From the NCBI GenBank assembly GCA_030611945.1, contig JAUWOV010000019.1, positions 1 to 23,170 on the forward strand: a stretch of 23,170 nt of DNA. The letters run 5' to 3'. Under the pieces are notes generated by a model that saw only the letters and a program-made list of their open reading frames with translations, searched no databases and was not told the DNA's origin. How positions within the stretch are numbered: the first letter of the stretch is position 1; each line of letters starts with the position of its first letter. This stretch comes from a bacterium. GTDB taxonomy: Bacteria > JAHJDO01. Position numbers and translations under genes: made by a program. This document shows positions 8,803-16,082 of the stretch, piece by piece.

Positions 8803-10262
8803 ATCGCTTTGCTCCTATGAAAATCTGTGCTTTGCTCAAAAGCATGCGCAACCTGCAAAATTTTTCCCTCATCAAAATAGTCGCCTATAAGCTGCAAACC
8901 CATTGGCAATCCATTCTTGTTAAGCCCGCACGGAAGAGATATGGCAGGCAAGCCTGCTAAATTAGTTGGTATTGTAAATATATCAGATAAATACATCTGC
9001 AGAGGATCATCTGTTTTTTCGCCTATCTTAAACGCAGGAGTGGGAGATGTCGGAGTAACTAAGATATCAAATTTCTTGAAAGCCTTATCAAAGTCCTGCT
9101 TGATAAGAGTCCTTACTTTCTGCGCCTTTAAGTAATATGCATCATAATAACCTGAGCTTAAGGTGTGGGTTCCAAGCATTATTCTGCGTTTTACTTCTGC
9201 GCCAAAACCCTCTTTTCTTGTGTTCTCATACATACCCAATAAGTCATTATCAACACCTTCCCCTTTTGCTCTGTATCCATATTTAACCCCATCATATCTT
9301 GCCAAATTCGCGCTCGCTTCTGCAGGAGCAATAATATAATATGTTGCAACAGCATACTCAGTATGTGGCAAAGATACCTCTTCAATAATAGCACCGAGTT
9401 TCTCTAATTTCTTTATTGCCCCTTTTACAGCCAGTTCTACATCTTTATCAATTCCCTCTATAAAATACTCCTTTGGAACTCCAATCTTAATATTCTTAAT
9501 ATCCTTATTGAGAAAGCTCATATAATCAGGTGAATCCATACGTAATGATGTTGAATCAAGAGGATCATATCCGCTTATTACTTCAAGAAGCGCGGCGCAA
9601 TCCCAAACATCCTTGGTTAAAGGACCTATTTGATCAAGAGATGAAGCAAAAGCCACAAGCCCGTACCTTGACACTCTGCCATAAGTAGGCTTCATACCAA
9701 CTATGCCGCAATGTGATGCAGGCTGGCGAATAGAACCACCGGTGTCAGAACCAATAGATAAAATTGCCTGATCAGACGCAACAGCTGCCGCAGACCCACC
9801 ACTGGAACCGCCGGGAATAGCATTTGTATCCCATGGATTTCGTGTAATTTTAAAACAAGAGGTCTCTGTAGATGAGCCCATAGCAAATTCATCCATGTTT
9901 GTCTTGCCAAGAAATACCAATCCATTCTCTCTTAACTTGTTTATTACTGTGGCATTATACGGAGGAACAAAATCATTAAGCATTTTGGATGCGCATGTAC
10001 ACAGAACATCTTTAACGCACATATTGTCTTTTATTGCAATCGGAATCCCTGTTAAAGGGGCAACGCCCCTTTTCTCCTTTATCCTTTTATCCGCTTCCTT
10101 TGCCTGTTCAATGGCTGTATCCTTTGTTAATGTGATATATGCTCCAATCTGTTTATCCGTTTTACCTATATGCTCATATACTGCTCTGGTAAGTTCCTCA
10201 GAACTCACATCTCTACTGATAAGCAACTTAGTAAGTTCATGAGCTGTTAGTGTATGTTTCAT
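8799..10262 (-). CDS. gatA: Asp-tRNA(Asn)/Glu-tRNA(Gln) amidotransferase subunit A
   Basis: GatA is the amidase-signature subunit that releases ammonia from glutamine for the GatCAB complex. The 487-residue length is normal. The Ser-cisSer-Lys triad regions are present: the lysine in [25 protein letters not shown], and [18 protein letters not shown], followed by [26 protein letters not shown]. An AAAGGA RBS lies 7 nt before the ATG. gatC, often directly upstream, is not found between this gene and the divergent PilZ region. gatB follows with an ATGA overlap. A short GC-rich inverted repeat (AAAGGGGC/GCCCCTTT, 10054-10072) lies within the codons for KRGVAPL. Confidence 0.98.
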   Translation of the reverse strand: MKHTLTAHELTKLLISRDVSSEELTRAVYEHIGKTDKQIGAYITLTKDTAIEQAKEADKRIKEKRGVAPLTGIPIAIKDNMCVKDVLCTCASKMLNDFVPPYNATVINKLRENGLVFLGKTNMDEFAMGSSTETSCFKITRNPWDTNAIPGGSSGGSAAAVASDQAILSIGSDTGGSIRQPASHCGIVGMKPTYGRVSRYGLVAFASSLDQIGPLTKDVWDCAALLEVISGYDPLDSTSLRMDSPDYMSFLNKDIKNIKIGVPKEYFIEGIDKDVELAVKGAIKKLEKLGAIIEEVSLPHTEYAVATYYIIAPAEASANLARYDGVKYGYRAKGEGVDNDLLGMYENTRKEGFGAEVKRRIMLGTHTLSSGYYDAYYLKAQKVRTLIKQDFDKAFKKFDILVTPTSPTPAFKIGEKTDDPLQMYLSDIFTIPTNLAGLPAISLPCGLNKNGLPMGLQLIGDYFDEGKILQVAHAFEQSTDFHRSKAI

Positions 10263-10321
10263 TTACAGTTCCTTTCTAATAATTGATATTTTAATGTTTA
10301 CTTAAAAATAACTTTGGGGCT

Positions 10322-10350
10322 ATTATAAAATTAGTTTTGTCTAAAAGCAA
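10322..10350 (-). promoter_or_regulatory. Candidate gatA promoter
   Basis: On the minus strand TTGCTT (10350-10345) is followed after 17 bp by a perfect TATAAT (10327-10322), leaving a leader of about 50 nt before the gatA ATG. The -10 box is strong, the -35 match only three of six. The region 10263-10405 holds nothing else I can support: no gatC and no clear structured RNA. Confidence 0.45.
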
Positions 10351-10405
10351 ACATATCTCTTAAACCATTTGGCCCTAAAACCTACATAGAAGTCTAAAAA
10401 AAGAG

Positions 10406-10434
10406 TAGAAAGGAGCAGCCTCCGCTGGTATAAT
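10406..10434 (+). promoter_or_regulatory. Candidate promoter for the small ORF-PilZ unit
   Basis: On the plus strand TAGAAA (10406-10411) is followed after 17 bp by a perfect TATAAT (10429-10434). The expected transcript start is near 10441, just before a 15-bp palindrome, and it would read through the small ORF into the PilZ gene. It diverges from the gatA promoter. Confidence 0.45.
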
Positions 10435-10449
10435 GGCTTAAACAAACCA

Positions 10450-10464
10450 TCACCCAATGGGTGA
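10450..10464. promoter_or_regulatory. Perfect 15-bp palindrome, candidate operator
   Basis: The sequence TCACCCAATGGGTGA is a perfect inverted repeat with 7-bp arms and a single central base. It starts about 16 bp after the TATAAT box and 16 bp before the small ORF, roughly where a repressor dimer would block initiation. It could instead be a short mRNA hairpin. No regulator is encoded next to it. Confidence 0.4.
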
Positions 10465-10479
10465 AAAGTGAAGATAAAA

Positions 10480-10614
10480 ATGCTATTAACAAAAAAGATG
10501 TCGCAAGTCAGATTAAAAAGAACTAAAGAAGGGGTAACGTGGAAGATGGGGGTTGACATGACAGATAAAAAGACATATGTTACGTTTGTGGAAGAGGTTG
10601 GAGAAAGAAAATGA
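10480..10614 (+). CDS. Small basic protein (about 44 aa) coupled to PilZ gene
   Basis: An open frame of 44 codons starts at ATG 10480 and ends with TGA at 10612-10614, sharing an ATGA with the PilZ start. The predicted peptide is polar and charged (MLLTKKMSQVRLKRTKEGV at its start, FVEEVGERK at its end), with no signal peptide or membrane segment. A later start at ATG 10498 (38 aa) is possible, as is ATG 10555 (MTDKKTYVTF, 19 aa), which alone has a strong RBS-like GGGGG 5 nt upstream. The main support is the exact overlap with PilZ, a preceding promoter-like site and the lack of another explanation for this stretch. Function is unknown; it could be a leader peptide that couples translation. 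Confidence 0.45.
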   Translation: MLLTKKMSQVRLKRTKEGVTWKMGVDMTDKKTYVTFVEEVGERK

Positions 10615-10973
10615 TTACGGATAGAAGGAAGTATCAAAGATTCAATGTTGATCTTCCTGTTTTATATAGAAAAAGAGCGTGTTTTATACTATATGATGGT
10701 GGAAAGGGCAGAGCTAAAAGCATCAGTAGTGGCGGCGCGCTTGTATTCACAGAAGAGGACATTCCTGTCTTGACGTCTCTTAAGGTAACAATACGTCTTA
10801 TAAATTTTAAAAAAGAAATTAAAGCTGTTGCAGAAGTAGTAAAATCAGAGCCAGCATGGTCCGGGTGTAAGCTGAATTTAAAATTCACTAAGATCAGCGA
10901 AAAAGATAAAAAGATACTCAACAAAGACTATCTCGTAAAAGAGCCTTCCAAAATCCTTGATAACGCGAAATAG
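10611..10973 (+). CDS. PilZ-domain protein (probable c-di-GMP-binding family)
   Basis: This 120-residue single-domain protein has the PilZ layout: an N-terminal RxxxR motif (RKYQR, residues 6-10), strands through about residue 35, then the second motif region KSISSGGALVF (36-46). The canonical (D/N)xSxxG is present as SxSxxG (S37, S39, G42), so the first position is changed and c-di-GMP binding may be weaker. The remainder (LKVTIRLINFKKEIKAVAEVV, then GCKLNLKFTKIS) fits the family's beta barrel. Such proteins link c-di-GMP to motility, secretion or exopolysaccharide. The start overlaps the 44-residue ORF by ATGA. It converges with bioF; the two stop codons are directly adjacent. Confidence 0.82.
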   Translation: MITDRRKYQRFNVDLPVLYRKRACFILYDGGKGRAKSISSGGALVFTEEDIPVLTSLKVTIRLINFKKEIKAVAEVVKSEPAWSGCKLNLKFTKISEKDKKILNKDYLVKEPSKILDNAK

Positions 10974-12161
10974 TTACTGAATAATACTGAACTTCTTATC
11001 AGCTTTCTTGATTGTTTCTATTGTATAACTAAGTTCTTCTTTGCTATGAACTGCTGTAATTGAAAACCTTATCCTCGCCGTGTTCTGAGGAACAGTTGGA
11101 GGTCTAACAGCTATGGCAGAGATTCCGTTCTGAGCTAAGAATTTACTGAGTTGTACAGCTTTCCCATTTCCACCAACTATCAACGGTATTATCTGTGTCT
11201 TTGTGTCCAAAATATTAAATCCTTCTTTTCGCAACTGGTTTCTGAAATAACCGGCATTCTTATTTAATGTTTTTATTCGCGTATTATCTCTTTCAAGAAT
11301 TGATATACCAGCTATAACGGACCCTATAACAGATGGAGGCAGAGCTGTTGTAAAAATGAAACTTCGCGCCCTGTTAATCAAAAGCTCCTTGAGCTTTCCG
11401 GACCCTGCTACATATGCTCCGAAGCCTCCAAGAGCTTTTCCAAATGTGCCCATATGAATATCCACGTCTTCTTCAGGAATGCCGAAATATTCCGCACTTC
11501 CCCGTCCTGTTCTTCCCAATACACCTGTTGCGTGCGCATCATCAACCATCACAATACAATTGTATTGCTTTGCCAGCTTTACAATCTCAGGTAAAGGCGC
11601 TATGTCTCCATCCATACTAAAGAGAGAGTCAGTAACAATCAAACGCCTGCCATATTTCCCCGTATCCTTAAGAACTCGTTCCAGCCCCACTACATCCTTG
11701 TGAGGATATCTTATAAGTTTTGCTCTGCTTAATATACAACCATCTACAAGACTTGCGTGATTATACTTATTCGCAAATATAACATCCTGTCTTCCCATTA
11801 AAGCAGAGATCACACCTATATTAGCCATGTAACCGGAACTAAATATAAGAGCTGCTTCTGTTCGCTTGAATCCCGCTATTCTTTTTTCCAATTCCTCATT
11901 AAGAGCCAAATTTCCACACATAAGACGCGACGCAGTGCTGCTGCAACCATACTTCTCTACAGCATCGCATGCAGCTTTCTTTAGAATAGGATCACCTGCT
12001 AAACCAAGATAATTGTTGGACGAAAAATTAATCAGTTCCTTTCCGTCAAGAACCAGTTTTGAAGATTTAAACTGAGAACATGTTTTTAATGTGCGATATA
12101 ACCCTTTTTTCTTTAGGTCATTAAGCGCTTCATCAATAAAATTTAATTTATTCATTTTCAT
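10974..12161 (-). CDS. bioF: 8-amino-7-oxononanoate synthase (BioF-type alpha-oxoamine synthase)
   Basis: This PLP enzyme of the alpha-oxoamine synthase family most likely condenses pimeloyl-thioester with alanine in biotin synthesis. The 395-residue length fits. Key features are NFSSNNYLGLAG (45-56), GCSSTASRLMCGN (72-84), FSSGYMANIGV, the histidine in NKYNHASLVDG, VTDSLFSMDGD, the PLP aspartate and histidine in VDDAHATG (D207, H210), and the Schiff-base lysine in TFGKALGG (K242). The family also includes 2-amino-3-ketobutyrate CoA ligase, which sequence alone does not exclude, but the bioB gene just upstream favours BioF. Two ATGs (12161 and 12155) are possible starts; the RBS is weak (GTGG), and a 12-bp-stem hairpin ends 8 nt before the start. 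Confidence 0.92.
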   Translation of the reverse strand: MKMNKLNFIDEALNDLKKKGLYRTLKTCSQFKSSKLVLDGKELINFSSNNYLGLAGDPILKKAACDAVEKYGCSSTASRLMCGNLALNEELEKRIAGFKRTEAALIFSSGYMANIGVISALMGRQDVIFANKYNHASLVDGCILSRAKLIRYPHKDVVGLERVLKDTGKYGRRLIVTDSLFSMDGDIAPLPEIVKLAKQYNCIVMVDDAHATGVLGRTGRGSAEYFGIPEEDVDIHMGTFGKALGGFGAYVAGSGKLKELLINRARSFIFTTALPPSVIGSVIAGISILERDNTRIKTLNKNAGYFRNQLRKEGFNILDTKTQIIPLIVGGNGKAVQLSKFLAQNGISAIAVRPPTVPQNTARIRFSITAVHSKEELSYTIETIKKADKKFSIIQ

Positions 12162-12168
12162 TAACCAC

Positions 12169-12196
12169 GTAGAGACTCAAGATTTTGAGTCTCTAC
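12169..12196. repeat. 28-bp perfect palindrome at the bioB/bioF junction
   Basis: Arms GTAGAGACTCAA and TTGAGTCTCTAC pair perfectly around a GATT loop. On the minus strand it encodes the last codons of BioB (about RDSKS) and its stop, and it ends 8 nt before the bioF ATG. No T-run follows in the bioF direction, so it is not a typical terminator. It resembles a dispersed GTAGAGAC..GTCTCTAC palindrome type and may modulate bioF translation or mRNA stability. Only one copy is seen in this window. Confidence 0.85.
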
Positions 12197-13160
12197 CGAG
12201 CCCTAAATCTTTTATCATTTCCAAATCATCCTTTATGTTTTTTCCCTTTGTAGTCAGGTAATCGCCAAGAATCATACCATTCGCTCCTGCAAGGAACATC
12301 ATTGGCTGAAGACTCCGCAATACAACTTCCCTACCCCCACAGACAATAATATCCTTTCTTGGAAAAATAATCCGGAAGATAGCTATTGTTTTTAGTGCTT
12401 CCAAAGGCTCCAGCAGAGGCATGTTCTCAAGCCTGGTATTCTTAACAGGATTCAGGAAATTTATGGGAATAGAGTCAGGATCTAATTTTTTTAATGTCAG
12501 AGCTAATTCTATCCTTTGCTGGGGTAATTCTCCCATACCAAATATGCCGCCGCAGCAGGTAACTAATCCTACTTCCTGAGCTGCTCTGATTGTATCTATA
12601 TTTTCTTGATAAGGGCGAGTTGTGCAAATCTCAGGAAAAAAACTTTGGGATGTCTCAAGATTATGATGATATCTATCCAGACCAGCGTCCTTTAATTCTC
12701 TTAAAAAATCTTTACCCAAAACCCCAAGAGACGCACAGCTTTCCAGAGGAGTTTCACTCTTGATCTTTCTTATAGCTTTTTTTATTTGTCCCAGTTCCCC
12801 TTTAGAGTTTATCTTTTTACCACTGGTCACTATAGAAAACTTTGCTGCGCCGTTATCTACAGCATCCATTGCTGATTTAACTATTACTTCCGTATCTAAC
12901 AGGGGATATTTAAGAATTTTTGTCTTGTGATAGTCCGACTGCCCGCAAAAAGCGCAGTCCTGATCACACATACCTGATTTTGCATTTACAATAGAGCAGA
13001 ACTTTACTTTCTTTCCTTTAAATTTTCTGCGTATTTTATCTGCTGCGAATATAAGGTCTATCAGGTTGTCCTCTATTTTGAGAAGGCTATAAATTTCAGC
13101 ATCATCAGGCTGTATGCCGTTTAAAACCTTATCTTCTATTGCTTTTAATATCTCTGTCAT
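12177..13160 (-). CDS. bioB: Biotin synthase
   Basis: Biotin synthase is a radical SAM enzyme that inserts sulfur into dethiobiotin. The 327-residue length is normal. The [4Fe-4S]/SAM motif is C65xxxC69xxC72 in SGMCDQDCAFCGQS, preceded by CSIVNA. Further family segments are YHHNLETS, the cysteine pair in LVTCCGGIFGMGE, IPINFLNP, IVCGGREVVLRSLQ and the C-terminal AGANGMILGDYLTTKG. The start overlaps the PHP gene stop as ATGA. The GGGGGA end of a repeat element lies 6 nt before this ATG and is the likely RBS. The last codons lie in the 28-bp palindrome. Only bioB and bioF of the biotin genes are in the window. Confidence 0.95.
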   Translation of the reverse strand: MTEILKAIEDKVLNGIQPDDAEIYSLLKIEDNLIDLIFAADKIRRKFKGKKVKFCSIVNAKSGMCDQDCAFCGQSDYHKTKILKYPLLDTEVIVKSAMDAVDNGAAKFSIVTSGKKINSKGELGQIKKAIRKIKSETPLESCASLGVLGKDFLRELKDAGLDRYHHNLETSQSFFPEICTTRPYQENIDTIRAAQEVGLVTCCGGIFGMGELPQQRIELALTLKKLDPDSIPINFLNPVKNTRLENMPLLEPLEALKTIAIFRIIFPRKDIIVCGGREVVLRSLQPMMFLAGANGMILGDYLTTKGKNIKDDLEMIKDLGLGRDSKS

Positions 13161-14020
13161 TCAACATCCCCCTGAATCCCCCTTCGAAGGGGGAATAGTT
13201 TTGCCGCAGGCGAAACTAGGGGGATGTATTCCCTTCGTCGTTTATTGAATCTGACTATTTCCATGTATCCTGCTTTTTTTATTAATGAAATTGCCTTGTC
13301 AAAATCCCTACCTACATGCTCAGGTTTATGCGCGTCAGAGCCTAATGTAACAGGCACATTATGCTCATAACAAATCTTAAGGAACTTCTCCTGTGGATAT
13401 ATTTCTTCTACAGGCTTGTATAATCCGGAAGTATTAACCTCAATACATACGTCTGCATGTTTTAAGGTGCTTGCTGTTTGTTCATAAGTATTGGTTAAAT
13501 CTTTATCAGGTCTGTATCCGAATTTTTTTATAACATCTACGTGAGAAATACAGTCAAATAGTTTTGATTTGGCAGCTTCTTCAACCAGACTGAAATAGTC
13601 TTTGTACACTTTATACAAATCCTGATTTTCAAATCTTGATTTATGATCTGGATGATCAATCATCCAATCACCCAGAAAATGCACAGATCCATACAGATAG
13701 TCAAAATCATACTTATTGATGGTATTCATTATACTTTCCATTTTTCCAGGCAAATAATCAATCTCACACCCAAGTTTTATTGAAATACTCTCCTTAAACT
13801 CTCTCTGCAGTCTTTGTACCTGCTCCACATATATTGGAAATTCATCAATGGACATAGCAAGCCTTCTTGCAAATTCCTTATCCTCAAGGTGCAGAATCGG
13901 GAAATGCTCATTAAACCCTATCTCTCCCAGCCCTTTTTTAATAGCTTCCCCGATATATTCTTCCATCTCTCCCTCTGCATGACCGCACATTCTGGTATGG
14001 ATATGGTAATCAATAAGCAT
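13157..14020 (-). CDS. PHP-family phosphatase, histidinol-phosphatase-like, with repeat-derived C-terminus
   Basis: The protein belongs to the PHP metal-dependent phosphoesterases and is closest in layout to HisJ/HisK-type histidinol-phosphatase, which dephosphorylates histidinol phosphate. Metal-ligand motifs are DYHIHTRMCGHAEG (H6, H8, H14), GFNEHFPI, GSVHFLGDW, CISHVDVIKKFG and TLGSDAHKPEHVG. A GGGGGG site 6 nt before the ATG supports the start. Residues 265-287 (from YIPLVSPAAKLF onward) are encoded by a 64-bp repeat inserted at the 3' end; without it the protein would end near FNKRRRE at 264 residues. The stop overlaps bioB. No other histidine genes are nearby, so the substrate is uncertain; a role in biotin supply is not indicated. 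Confidence 0.85.
   Translation of the reverse strand: MLIDYHIHTRMCGHAEGEMEEYIGEAIKKGLGEIGFNEHFPILHLEDKEFARRLAMSIDEFPIYVEQVQRLQREFKESISIKLGCEIDYLPGKMESIMNTINKYDFDYLYGSVHFLGDWMIDHPDHKSRFENQDLYKVYKDYFSLVEEAAKSKLFDCISHVDVIKKFGYRPDKDLTNTYEQTASTLKHADVCIEVNTSGLYKPVEEIYPQEKFLKICYEHNVPVTLGSDAHKPEHVGRDFDKAISLIKKAGYMEIVRFNKRRREYIPLVSPAAKLFPLRRGIQGDVE
13164..13227 (-). repeat. 64-bp three-way-junction palindromic element, copy 1 (inside PHP gene end)
   Basis: Read on the minus strand it begins ACATCCCCCT and ends AGGGGGATGT (terminal inverted repeats). Inside are two further hairpins: TAGTTTCGCC/GGCAAAACTA with a TGC loop, and TTCCCCCTTCGAAGGGGGA. It is about 93% identical to the copy at 17905-17969, which lies in the opposite genomic orientation. 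ATTC occurs at 13159-13162 and again at 13228-13231, a 69-bp period that looks like a 4-bp target-site duplication. No protein is encoded on it alone; it is MITE- or REP-like. Confidence 0.88.
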
Positions 14021-14084
14021 TACAAACCCCCCATTTGTTTATGTCTTGAATTTTACCATACTGTTAGCACATGAGTAAATCACT

Positions 14085-14111
14085 TTGATTTTAAATAAAA
14101 TTTGATATAAT
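14085..14111 (+). promoter_or_regulatory. Candidate promoter giving a leaderless phosphohexomutase mRNA
   Basis: TTGATT (14085-14090), a 15-bp spacer and a perfect TATAAT (14106-14111) precede the ATG at 14118 by only 6 nt. An in-frame TGA at 14103-14105 excludes an upstream start, the next in-frame Met is far downstream, and no RBS is present. Transcription would therefore be expected to begin at or next to the A of the ATG. Confidence 0.5.
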
Positions 14112-14117
14112 TCAAAT

Positions 14118-16082
14118 ATGTTAGACAAAAAAACTGGTTTAGAGATCGGAAATCCGGACGTATTGCCCTTTTCTGATTTAAATAAAGTAGGGGCACACCC
14201 CGCTGTGCCCCGACTTATATCCAATATAAGAAAACGCAAAGAATTTGGGATTGCTTCAATATCAGGCATACGTCAGGTATTTGATACAACAAATGGAGAC
14301 AATAAACCCGATTTTTTTGAGGGCACATCCACAAGTATAACAGAAGCGGCTAAAGTATATATTGCAATCATAACAAAGAATTTCGCCGATCTTGTTAAAA
14401 ATCAATCATCTAAGAAAAAACCTGTTGTAGTTGTTGGCATAGATACGCGTCACACAGGACCTGCTATTGCAAATGTCGCAATAAGAACTCTCATCTGGTG
14501 TAATGTAGATGTAAAATATATATTTGTCTCTTCTATTACAAGAATTGCAGCCTATTCCAGAAAAATTGCCGACGGATTCTTGTATACAAGCGCAAGCCAC
14601 AATCCACGCGGATATAACGGCTTAAAACTGGGACTTTCCGATGGCAGGGTGTTATCCGCTGGACTTGCGCAATCATTTATTGAAAAATATGAATCTGAGT
14701 TGACCAATCCAGCTGTAATAAGAGACATCATAGTTGGACTCAACGATGTGTCTTCTCAGAGAATTGAGAATATATTTAAAAATATATCTGTTTTTGGAGA
14801 GGAATCAGAGAAAATTTATTCTGAACTTTGCGATTCTATTATAACAGGATCTAAAGATACTCAAGAAGTAAAGCGTATAAAAGATGATATCAAATCAAAA
14901 ATATCTTTTATGAAGCTATGGATTGGGCTTGACCCAAATGGCGGAGCGAGAAGAGACAAGGAATATCTGGAGTCATGGGGATTTAAAATTGTTCAGATAA
15001 ATTCAGAATATCGCAAAGATATGAATCATCAACTTGCTCCAACTTCTGATGCTACAAAACAAGCTCAAGAAGAGCTTAGCAGAATGATAACATCCGGGAA
15101 AAAGATTATTGCATTCTTTGTTTTTGATACTGACGGAGACAGAAAAAACTTAGTTCTGGTAGATAAAGATGGCTCTCCTTTTGTTCCGGGTGTTCAAAAG
15201 ATATTCGCGTTGGATGTATTGACATCCATTCTTGACATTGCGGATAAGGGGAAACTTGTTGATGGGAAATATGGTATTGTAGCTAATGACGCTTCTTCAT
15301 CTCTTATGGAGCGGATATGCAGCATTTTTAATATTGTATTGAAGAGAACAGACACAGGAGAAGCTGCTGTTGCCGGAGGAGGAGAGATACTTTCAAAGCA
15401 AGATATAGAAGTCCTTCTAATGGGAGAAGCAAGTAATGGAGGAACTTTCACGCTTGATTTTATGATAAGAGAACCTATTCATACAATCAGAACTATTATA
15501 AATCTTATAACGCGACCAAATCTTGTAAAAATACTGATGAAAAAAATTAACACATCAGATAACTACGATAATTGGCACTCCCCCCCAAACATACAAAGCA
15601 TTTTCTATAATATACTAAATACTCTTCCTCCATCTATTGACACAGATTTTTTTACTAAGGAAGGTGAATACAGAGCAAAACCTATTGATCAACGCAGATT
15701 TAAGCAAAGCTTTGATGATTATTTTCCTGCCAACTTATGGCCAAAAATTAAAAAAGAGCTGTCAGGTATATATGAAGGAGGATCCTTATCCTACGAATTT
15801 ACAAACTATGAAGGCACAGAAGAATTGAGAGGCAGAGGAAATAGAAAAACACAGATTGGAGGTTATAAGATTGAATTCTTTTTGCATGAGAAAAACCTAA
15901 AGCATTTGATTGGATGGATATGGTTTAGATTATCACTTACTGAAAAAGGCTTGATGCGAAGAGGAGTAAGTCTGTCTCATATTCAATCTGATCCTAGAAC
16001 AAAGCAATTGCTTGAGAAAAAATACAAGATAATTTACAACTTGTTTACTAATGCAATTAAAGAAATTGAAGCATTATTATGA
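14118..16082 (+). CDS. Divergent alpha-D-phosphohexomutase (phosphoglucomutase/phosphomannomutase superfamily)
   Basis: Members of this superfamily move phosphate between the 1 and 6 positions of hexose phosphates. The active-site elements are recognisable: phosphoserine loop YTSASHNP (S160), metal loop FDTDGDRKN (D337, D339, D341), sugar-specificity loop GEASNGG (436-442; usually GExSG), and a C-terminal phosphate loop RLSLTEKGLMR (604-614, in place of RxSGTEPxxR). At 654 residues it is longer than the usual 450-580, with extra sequence at the N-terminus and between about 200-260 and 480-590. The substrate is not predictable. Residues about 24-33 (VGAHPAVPR) are encoded by a palindromic repeat. 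It is the first gene of a plus-strand operon; its stop overlaps the next start as ATGA. The start appears to lack a leader. Confidence 0.88.
   Translation: MLDKKTGLEIGNPDVLPFSDLNKVGAHPAVPRLISNIRKRKEFGIASISGIRQVFDTTNGDNKPDFFEGTSTSITEAAKVYIAIITKNFADLVKNQSSKKKPVVVVGIDTRHTGPAIANVAIRTLIWCNVDVKYIFVSSITRIAAYSRKIADGFLYTSASHNPRGYNGLKLGLSDGRVLSAGLAQSFIEKYESELTNPAVIRDIIVGLNDVSSQRIENIFKNISVFGEESEKIYSELCDSIITGSKDTQEVKRIKDDIKSKISFMKLWIGLDPNGGARRDKEYLESWGFKIVQINSEYRKDMNHQLAPTSDATKQAQEELSRMITSGKKIIAFFVFDTDGDRKNLVLVDKDGSPFVPGVQKIFALDVLTSILDIADKGKLVDGKYGIVANDASSSLMERICSIFNIVLKRTDTGEAAVAGGGEILSKQDIEVLLMGEASNGGTFTLDFMIREPIHTIRTIINLITRPNLVKILMKKINTSDNYDNWHSPPNIQSIFYNILNTLPPSIDTDFFTKEGEYRAKPIDQRRFKQSFDDYFPANLWPKIKKELSGIYEGGSLSYEFTNYEGTEELRGRGNRKTQIGGYKIEFFLHEKNLKHLIGWIWFRLSLTEKGLMRRGVSLSHIQSDPRTKQLLEKKYKIIYNLFTNAIKEIEALL
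14187..14214 (+). repeat. 28-bp REP-like palindrome inside the phosphohexomutase gene
   Basis: GTAGGGGCACA and TGTGCCCCGAC pair at 10 of 11 positions around a short CCCCGC loop. It begins with GTAGGGG like the repeats at 17876-22240, but its stem sequence differs, so relation to that family is uncertain. It is translated in frame as part of the phosphohexomutase N-terminus. Confidence 0.6.

Noticed and set aside
9191-9394. Antisense and same-strand alternative frames within gatA and other long genes
   Set aside because: They are shadows of well-identified genes, with biased composition and no RBS or family match.
10054-10072. Inverted repeat AAAGGGGC/GCCCCTTT inside gatA as a further repeat insertion
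   Set aside because: The encoded residues ([11 protein letters not shown]) fit the normal GatA sequence before the IAIKDN lysine motif, so the short palindrome is probably chance.
10341-10637. A 98-codon open frame on the minus strand between gatA and PilZ, in the place where gatC might be expected
   Set aside because: Its hydrophobic, Phe/Ser-rich translation does not resemble GatC, it lacks an RBS, and it lies opposite the better supported promoter, palindrome and small ORF.
12169-12196. The bioB/bioF palindrome as a rho-independent terminator
   Set aside because: No T-run follows in the direction of transcription, and it would end the transcript before bioF within what looks like one operon.
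13164-13227. CRISPR or tandem-repeat array from the repeated palindromes
   Set aside because: Copies are kilobases apart, partly inverted, and not separated by regular spacers.
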